Positions 57,311 to 62,000 of a stretch of 62,000 nucleotides of DNA are shown here, in pieces; the first letter of the stretch is position 1; each line of letters begins with the position of its first letter. Below the pieces are notes generated by a model that searched no databases, was not told the origin of the DNA, and saw only the letters and a list, made by a program, of their open reading frames with translations. Origin of the DNA: Symbiodinium natans (taxonomy: Eukaryota; Sar; Dinophyceae; Suessiales; Symbiodiniaceae); contig CAJNDS010002744.1 in the NCBI GenBank assembly GCA_905221605.1, positions 17,501 through 79,500 on the forward strand. The letters run 5' to 3'. Both the position numbers and the translations under genes were made by a program.

Positions 57311-57604
57311 TGATGAATTCTGAACGCGAAGAGCCTTCTATTGCATATTCAATACAATATAAGCGAAGCAATTATACATTATCGGAAGACGGTCGAGCCT
57401 GTTGCATGTGTTGGGAGCGGGCACAGGGCGTGTTGGGAACAGCAGGGCGTCTTTTCGGGAACGGGGCAGGCTTGTTGGAAACGCCGGCAGCGCGAGTCAA
57501 GAATGCAGCCAGCGTGTACAGCACGGAGAGGGGTCCAGTCGAGAACGGCCGCCACCAAACGGTTTGTGAGGAGAACAATTGCAGAAGTACGACGTGAGGA
57601 AAGT

Positions 57605-57730
57605 TTATGCACCGCGAAGGCACTCTTTTCAGGCCAGATGGTACATCAAGCTTTGCGTCTGCGAGCCGGCATCGCCCAGCATTAGCCCTAAGGGTTGCCG
57701 GGAGAAAATGCCGTCGCAAAAGAAGTGCCC
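57605..57730 (-). repeat. Split direct repeat B2 (3' end of element)
   Basis: Exact copy of B1; its outer end is again GTGCATAA on the minus strand, next to flanking AACTTTCC. Confidence 0.93.
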
Positions 57731-57754
57731 CCACTTCGGGGAGGGTCGGGAGGG

Positions 57755-57838
57755 TGATCTTGAAATGTTACGGACGCACAAGCGTCGGCCCTGTGCACGT
57801 GCCGAGGCTATGCAAACATGTTCAGAGAACTCTTATGC
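57755..57838 (-). repeat. Split direct repeat A2
   Basis: Exact copy of A1, lying between B1 and B2; separated from B2 by 24 bases of G-rich spacer (57731-57754). Confidence 0.93.
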
Positions 57839-57958
57839 ACCGCGAAGGCACTCTTTTCAGGCCAGATGGTACATCAAGCTTTGCGTCTGCGAGCCGGCAT
57901 CGCCCAGCATTAGCCCTAAGGGTTGCCGGGAGAAAATGCCGTCGCAAAAGAAGTGCCC
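57833..57958 (-). repeat. Split direct repeat B1
   Basis: 126 bases identical to B2 at offset 228. Its 3' (minus) end overlaps A2 by the hexamer GCATAA, recreating the junction expected in a circular intermediate. Confidence 0.93.
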
Positions 57959-58053
57959 ATATTTGCAAGCCCCAATAACCACCATGTTGTTCCAACAGGA
58001 GAAGCATCCGCAGACTTGCATGCACAGGGCCCCCATATTTGCTTGCCATCTGG

Positions 58054-58806
58054 TCACGACCGAGCATAGCATTGCTCAAACTTCCGCGCTAGGACTGCCA
58101 CTTCAGCATTGTAAAATGCTTTGGCAATCGCAGCACACATGCGGGTGGGATAGGGCTCAGCCCACTTGGTGCGCCATTGTCCTGCTGCTGTGTGCCCCTG
58201 CAGCGGCACACGCGGTCGCAAAGTGAAGTCACATATGCGTTTGCCACGGCACTTGTGTAGTTCGAGGACAGACAGGTCGATGTGGACCCCCAGAAAAGCG
58301 GTGGGTTTTTTGAAGGGCTTTCCCCATGCGCAGTAGTGGGTTGTCCAGCGGCCCACATGTGGCCGGCGTAGCAATTGCTGCACAGGGGGGCACCTCCAGA
58401 AACGGGAGGTAAGGGGGTTTTCCAAAGTTGCGCTAAGCCGCAACTTCCAGCACAAGAGCACAACTTTGACAGAGAAGCGCATCCACAAATTGCCCAGCTC
58501 AACTTTGACTTGATCGGCAGGGCAAAGACCATGGAGTCCCAATGGCTGCAGATTGCTTCGGAGCGGGCAAGGACCAGGCGGGGCATCACGAGCCCGGGTG
58601 AAGCTTTCGCACGGGGTGCCCAAATGAACACCGGAAATCCGCCCGGCTCTTATCCACCCACAGATCATCGCGCAGCGTGCCGGATGACGAAGATCATACT
58701 GGCTGCCGAGCCGGAGATCCCACAACATGACGATACCTCCACATTGTTGCGCCAGAGCTTTTCCAAGTTCGCCACGGCCAGAGAAGATCTCGATGTACAC
58801 CCGCAC
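58054..58806 (-). CDS. Element cytosine-methyltransferase-like domain
   Basis: The last 250 codons of the 840-codon frame, beginning about 20 bases past the recombinase stop. Motifs in order: VYIEIFSGRGELGKAL (a G-x-G cofactor loop like motif I), LWDLRLGSQYDL, HLGTPCESFTRARD (PC as in the motif IV catalytic loop), PLRSNLQPLGL, ATLENPLTSRFW (ENP, like motif VI ENV), and YCAWGKPFKKPTAF. This spacing fits a C5-cytosine methyltransferase fold, but the target-recognition region is short and the Cys context is divergent. DIRS elements carry a different, Dam-like methyltransferase. Position downstream of the YR is unusual. It might methylate element DNA to avoid silencing or mark the circle; this is inference. 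Confidence 0.6.
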   Translation of the reverse strand: MRVYIEIFSGRGELGKALAQQCGGIVMLWDLRLGSQYDLRHPARCAMICGWIRAGRISGVHLGTPCESFTRARDAPPGPCPLRSNLQPLGLHGLCPADQVKVELGNLWMRFSVKVVLLCWKLRLSATLENPLTSRFWRCPPVQQLLRRPHVGRWTTHYCAWGKPFKKPTAFLGVHIDLSVLELHKCRGKRICDFTLRPRVPLQGHTAAGQWRTKWAEPYPTRMCAAIAKAFYNAEVAVLARKFEQCYARS

Positions 58807-58826
58807 TGCCGGCCCAAGGGGGACAT

Positions 58827-60005
58827 TCAGGGCAGGCCACACACCACGGACTGGATGTTTTGGCTTGCCTCCAGCGCCTTTTGCCGCGTCGCCTTGGAGA
58901 GGGCTTGCATCTGCTGTGTGACGCGACCACCTTTCTCGTACCTTCGCACACTGCTGAAACTGCGCCACCTCCCCCGTTTTTGGATTTCCTGCAAGGTTCG
59001 AAAACCAAGCAGAACATCCCGGCTCGGACCGCCATGACGAAGACGATAAGGATGCGGATCGCCCACTGCAACTTCCATGCCGAACCGGCTTCCGACATCG
59101 CGCATGAAGCTTCTCACTGTCTCTAGGCTCACCGAGAACAGCGGCTCCGAGGCGCATCGGTGGCCGGCCTTGAGCAGACGGAAGGTCTGCTCGGCGATCC
59201 ACACAATCTGAGGAAGGTCGAACAACACTGTCTCGTCGAACTCCCCCGTCTTCGAAGGCGTTTCGAGCTCCAGCGGGTGAAGGATCAGCGACCATGCTTT
59301 GACCACCCCAACGGGGGGCACCAAGCCACCCACCAGCAGTTTGGCTACCTCGCCCGGTCTCAGGTAGGTCACAAAGGCGAGTAATATATAAAGGGCCACC
59401 TCGATCATGTTGCGAGTGATGGCTTCCATAGCCATCAAGCACACGACTTCCCAGGGTAACGGCAGCCTCGACTTTGGCGGGTCCAGTCGTCGCCACCCTG
59501 CAAGAGTTTGCTTTGCCAGGTCCAACCCGCCTCGGCCACCACGGAGATGGGGCTGGTAGAACTGGATCGCCGCAATGAGGTACTGGCCCTGGCTCAAATC
59601 CTCCCCCTCGTCGAACAAGTCCTCCAAAACTTGGCTCGCCGGGAGGTCGAGGTCGCTCGCTGTGTACTTCTCGGTCATGGTTAACCCCGCCGCTGTGCAC
59701 ATCCTCCTCCACAGCTTGCTGTACCGCTCTCTGCATCCACGGCTCACTGATGCCTCCGCCAACGTCCCGAATTGCTGCCTGATTTTGGCCCTGGCCTTCG
59801 CGCGAGTCTTCTTGACCTGCTGCAGGCTTTGGCCCGCGGGCCGGTTCACACGGCTGGCCGGCGGCCGCAGTGCGGCCTTGGCTGCAGCTTTGGGGAGCTG
59901 GATGAACTTGTGCACCACCATGTACAGCGCTCGACCGGAAGAGGGAGCCTCTGGAGACCGCGTCGGCAGGATTCCACTCTGAGGGGATGAACCTGAACTG
60001 GACAC
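58827..60005 (-). CDS. Element tyrosine recombinase (YR)
   Basis: A 392-codon frame ending at 58827; the recombinase proper starts near residue 50. Catalytic residues are all present: Arg 216 in YLRPGEVAKLL, His 318 and Arg 321 in HPYRLRHGG, Trp 347 in KRGRWRSF and Tyr 356 in VRRYEKGG. The N-terminal half (KIRQQFGTLAEASVSRGCRE) resembles the core-binding helices. YR retroelements use this enzyme instead of a DDE integrase to insert a circular DNA, leaving no target duplication. The frame differs by +1 from RNase H and by -1 from the methyltransferase, so the proteins need frameshifts, splicing or separate initiation. Confidence 0.8.
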   Translation of the reverse strand: MSSSGSSPQSGILPTRSPEAPSSGRALYMVVHKFIQLPKAAAKAALRPPASRVNRPAGQSLQQVKKTRAKARAKIRQQFGTLAEASVSRGCRERYSKLWRRMCTAAGLTMTEKYTASDLDLPASQVLEDLFDEGEDLSQGQYLIAAIQFYQPHLRGGRGGLDLAKQTLAGWRRLDPPKSRLPLPWEVVCLMAMEAITRNMIEVALYILLAFVTYLRPGEVAKLLVGGLVPPVGVVKAWSLILHPLELETPSKTGEFDETVLFDLPQIVWIAEQTFRLLKAGHRCASEPLFSVSLETVRSFMRDVGSRFGMEVAVGDPHPYRLRHGGPSRDVLLGFRTLQEIQKRGRWRSFSSVRRYEKGGRVTQQMQALSKATRQKALEASQNIQSVVCGLP

Positions 60006-60576
60006 TGATGCCCGAGCACAGGCACAGGCTCGCCAGCTGTTGAGTCACACGGCGCATTCCGAAGGAGCGCCCCCTGCCACGGTCTAGAGCGCAGATGGCA
60101 GCGGTAGAATCCGACAGGATGAGATGCCGCATGTGAAAGGAAGTCTCTTTGCGCAGCAAGCGCTTTACAGCAAACAACGAGGCCCTTCCTTCTAACACTG
60201 GCATGCCCTCCTGTCGCTTCCATTTGTGCCGTCCCACCACACGCCACTTACGATCGACTTGGCTGGATGCGACCGGCACAAACCTATCAGAAAGCAGCTT
60301 GCCCTCGACGACCGAAAGGGGCACGGGCCGCGCCTTGGCATTGTTGTCCCCGGAGTGGGCCCACTGAAGGCTGCGAGCCTCGTCAGAATCATCAGCAAAG
60401 GCAGTACCGAATGCGCTTGCACGAGGACAGCGAAACTCCGGGATCTCAAACCTCCATCGCTCCGAGTACTTCCCTAGTTGGCGAACCTCTGCTTCGTCAA
60501 AGTCGGCCGCAACGGCGCCCAAGCCCCACGTGGAGGCATCGACCGCAGCAACCTCTGAGGCCCAAGGGATCCCCAC
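59945..60576 (-). CDS. Element RNase H domain
   Basis: The first about 210 codons of an 840-codon open frame. A retroelement RNase H is recognised by AAVDAST (Asp 13), VLEGRASLFAVK (Glu 129), LILSDSTAAICALDRGRGRS (Asp 156) and IPSEWNPADAVSRG (Asp 205). It would degrade the RNA strand of the RNA:DNA hybrid. The acidic residues are intact although the upstream RT is gone. At its end a +1 change of frame is needed to enter the recombinase. The same frame stays open through the recombinase region but then reads as Arg/Pro/Gly-rich nonsense. Confidence 0.7.
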
Positions 60577-60589
60577 TGAATGTCAGGGT

Positions 60590-60701
60590 TGTGCCGGGCG
60601 AGCTCTTCCACATAGACATCATGGTCGGGCGTCACGATCACCCATTCATCCCCTTGCACTTGCCCCACCAATAAGCGCGTGTGGATCACGCCGGGGTCCA
60701 T
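60590..60701 (-). pseudogene. Truncated leader of the RT polyprotein
   Basis: ATG at 60701: MDPGVIHTRLLVGQVQGDEW, VIVTPDHDVYVEELARHNPD. From memory, similar segments start the RT-bearing ORF of related dinoflagellate elements. After NPDIQ the sequence passes at about 60590 straight into the RNase H region in a different frame. So the remaining N-terminal region and the whole reverse transcriptase have been lost by internal deletion. Confidence 0.5.
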
Positions 60702-60747
60702 GATACCGAAGATAGACAATCTCGCCGGTCTGCATCGCGCGCTAGCC

Positions 60748-61071
60748 TCACTGCTCGGTGATCTGAAGGCCCTTCGGGACGCCGTAGACGCCTTTTCCAG
60801 ACTTCCCTTTCACGGAGAACGTGAACTCCTGAAGTCCAGCCTCGTCCTTGCGAAATGAAACACTGAATGCCAAAGCCAAGTTGGTGACCAACAGCCCGAC
60901 CAGCCCAAAGCAGACTAGCCAAAGCCAGGCCCCCTCCCCAGTCGATCGTTCAGGTGAACTCACAGCACAATGACAGATGCAAGGCCGAACGTCGGGCTCA
61001 CGGTTCCCAGTCTTAAGCCAGATTCCAAGCAGCAGTCCCCCAGCAGCGCCCGCCAAGTGATAGGCGTCCAT
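60748..61071 (-). CDS. Element ORF1: small protein with two hydrophobic segments
   Basis: ATG at 61071, 107 codons. It has a Gly/Ala/Leu hydrophobic stretch near residues 5-17 (HLAGAAGGLLLGIW), a Cys-containing linker (PCICHC), a second strong hydrophobic segment (LWLVCFGLVGLLVTNLALAF) and a charged C-terminal FTFSVKGKSGKGVYGVPKGL. It sits in the position a gag-like ORF1 occupies, immediately inside repeat A1. But it has no capsid or zinc-knuckle motif and looks membrane-associated. Its function in the element is unknown. The ORF is followed after about 50 bases by the leader of the next ORF in another frame. Confidence 0.6.
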   Translation of the reverse strand: MDAYHLAGAAGGLLLGIWLKTGNREPDVRPCICHCAVSSPERSTGEGAWLWLVCFGLVGLLVTNLALAFSVSFRKDEAGLQEFTFSVKGKSGKGVYGVPKGLQITEQ

Positions 61072-61089
61072 GCTATGCTCCTGCCTCTT

Positions 61090-61173
61090 TGATCTTGAAA
61101 TGTTACGGACGCACAAGCGTCGGCCCTGTGCACGTGCCGAGGCTATGCAAACATGTTCAGAGAACTCTTATGC
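61090..61173 (-). repeat. Split direct repeat A1 (5' end of element)
   Basis: Eighty-four bases identical to A2 at offset 3,335. It begins (minus) GCATAAGAGTTC, so its outer end carries the GCATAA hexamer. ORF1 starts 18 bases inside. Confidence 0.93.
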
Positions 61174-62000
61174 TCCAAGCTGCGGCCTAAGAAGCTCGCA
61201 CTATGCCTTTGAAGCCGCAATGAAGCCAGTCCAACGACGGCCCACGGTTCTTGTCATGAATGGCGGCTACCCAATTCAGCAACCCTCACACCGTGACACG
61301 TCGAAATCTATTTATTCGTTTGGGTTGCGCGCAAGCCGTCCCTTTTGGAGTTGTGGCTCTTGTGGTGGGGTTTAGGGGTTACTTAAGCTAGATTCCTAGA
61401 ATACGGGTACTGCTATTTGCTATGCCCTCTTATGGTTTAGCTTCTAATTCAAGTTTGGGTTTTGAGGCAATGTCAAAGTGCAGCAAGGGGAGAGCTTGTA
61501 ATTCAAGTTGAGTTTTGAAGTCAAATGTCAAATAAAGTCCGGTAGAAGTCATGCGAAGCTGCGTACATAAACACGGGGCCCAAACTCGTCCCCCTAAGCC
61601 CTAATCCGAAAAGGTCCAAAAAGGTCCCTAGTCATTATACTCCTAACATGGCCCCTAACTCAAGGATAGGACCTCAGAAGTCTAAGGTCAAGGCATGTCC
61701 AAGTTGCAGCTTCGGGGGGGGGGGGGGGGGTCATTTCCAACACGCGCGCGCTCGATGCATTCTCCGCTCTCAGCTCCCAACTCGTGCAGGGCGTGTTCCG
61801 AACACGCCCGCGCCCAACACAACGATGCCGCAACCAACACGACTAACATCCACATATTCACTAGCATACATACAAAACACTCTGCTATGTATTGCAAAAA
61901 ATTCCTTATATGATTCAACTAGATACATACACATACACACATGTACTATATGCTAAATGTGTGACATTTTGAAGCTGTTTATGTATACAGAGAGAGATAT
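61174..62000. other. Flank of the element; no assignable gene
   Basis: Contains a repeated AATTCAAGTT motif (about 61447 and 61501), the 17-bp poly(G) and AT-rich sequence to the window end. No coding frame is supported. Confidence 0.45.
61714..61730. repeat. Poly(G) homopolymer, 17 bp
   Basis: Uninterrupted plus-strand G run after AGCTTC. Confidence 0.9.

Larger units (their letters stand above)
57605..61173 (-). mobile_element. Tyrosine-recombinase retroelement with split direct repeats (RT deleted)
   Basis: On the minus strand the order is A1 (61173-61090), ORF1, leader, RNase H, tyrosine recombinase, methyltransferase-like domain, B1 (57958-57833), A2 (57838-57755), a 24-bp spacer, and B2 (57730-57605). 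Both A copies (84 bp) and both B copies (126 bp) are identical. This A1-ORFs-B1-A2-B2 plan defines the split-direct-repeat YR retroelements (Ngaro, PAT). DIRS elements have inverted repeats instead. B1 and A2 overlap by six bases (TTATGC on plus). The same six bases form both outer ends, as expected if a circular intermediate recombines within them. No reverse transcriptase is present. Identical repeats indicate a young insertion. Confidence 0.85.

Noticed and set aside
57605-57958. A simple tandem duplication or LTR pair at the element's left end
   Set aside because: The repeats interleave as B-A-B with the second A copy 3.3 kb away, which fits split direct repeats and not LTRs or a local duplication.
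59150-59930. The 840-codon frame within the recombinase region read as protein
   Set aside because: Between RNase H and the MTase this frame gives Arg/Pro/Gly-rich sequence, while the alternative frame gives a complete tyrosine recombinase.
1-62000. CRISPR arrays, bacterial operons, tRNA or rRNA genes
   Set aside because: No regularly spaced identical repeats with unique spacers, no clustered same-strand intact ORFs with ribosome sites, and no rRNA-like stretches were seen; tRNAs were not exhaustively folded by eye.

Overview
The window looks like nuclear DNA of a dinoflagellate, probably a Symbiodiniaceae-like or related alga. Four things point there. Coding sequence is sparse and cut into short exons on both strands. 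Degenerate CCCTAAA/TTTAGGG (plant- and dinoflagellate-type telomere) tracts are scattered throughout. Microsatellites and long G/C homopolymers are common. Two retroelement families recalled from dinoflagellate genomes are present. I saw no operons, Shine-Dalgarno sites or bacterial genes. Species cannot be fixed from sequence alone. All exon calls come from reading frames, splice-like boundaries and, in the best cases, matching splice phases; none rests on transcript evidence.

Layout. 0.1-2.05 kb (minus): a decayed LINE-type retrotransposon with recognisable reverse-transcriptase blocks and broken catalytic motifs. 2-6 kb: mostly non-coding, with a ~920-bp pyrimidine microsatellite. 6.1-13.5 kb (minus): small exons of RS/RD-rich and leucine-rich-repeat character. 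15.4-16.0 kb (minus): a two-exon fragment with phase-matched GT-AG junctions. 17.3-18.9 kb (minus): a secreted or membrane-anchored lytic polysaccharide monooxygenase-like gene. 20.65-21.4 kb (minus): a Pro/Gly/Ala/His repeat protein. 22.4-31.1 kb: scattered unidentified exons. 31.7-32.3 kb (minus): a ZZ zinc-finger gene whose finger is rebuilt across a 306-bp intron. 33-47 kb: isolated exons, a 43-kb hairpin/tandem-repeat locus and many telomere-like blocks. 47.4-50.1 kb (minus): pieces of a coiled-coil gene. 52.0-52.7 kb (minus): a Glu-rich acidic ORF. 55.6-56.6 kb (minus): a UBA-domain gene with phase-matched exons. 57.0-57.3 kb (minus): the 3' end of another gene.

The most notable object is a 3,569-bp tyrosine-recombinase retroelement at 57,605-61,173 (minus). 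Its ends carry split direct repeats in the order A1 - ORFs - B1 A2 B2, with A copies of 84 bp and B copies of 126 bp, each pair identical. That is the architecture of Ngaro/PAT-type elements. Inside are a short two-hydrophobic-segment ORF, a conserved-looking leader, an RNase H, a tyrosine recombinase with its R-H-R-W-Y residues, and, downstream of the recombinase, a cytosine-methyltransferase-like domain. The reverse transcriptase is missing: the leader runs straight into RNase H. The identical repeats imply recent insertion, so this may be a trans-mobilised derivative of a complete family.
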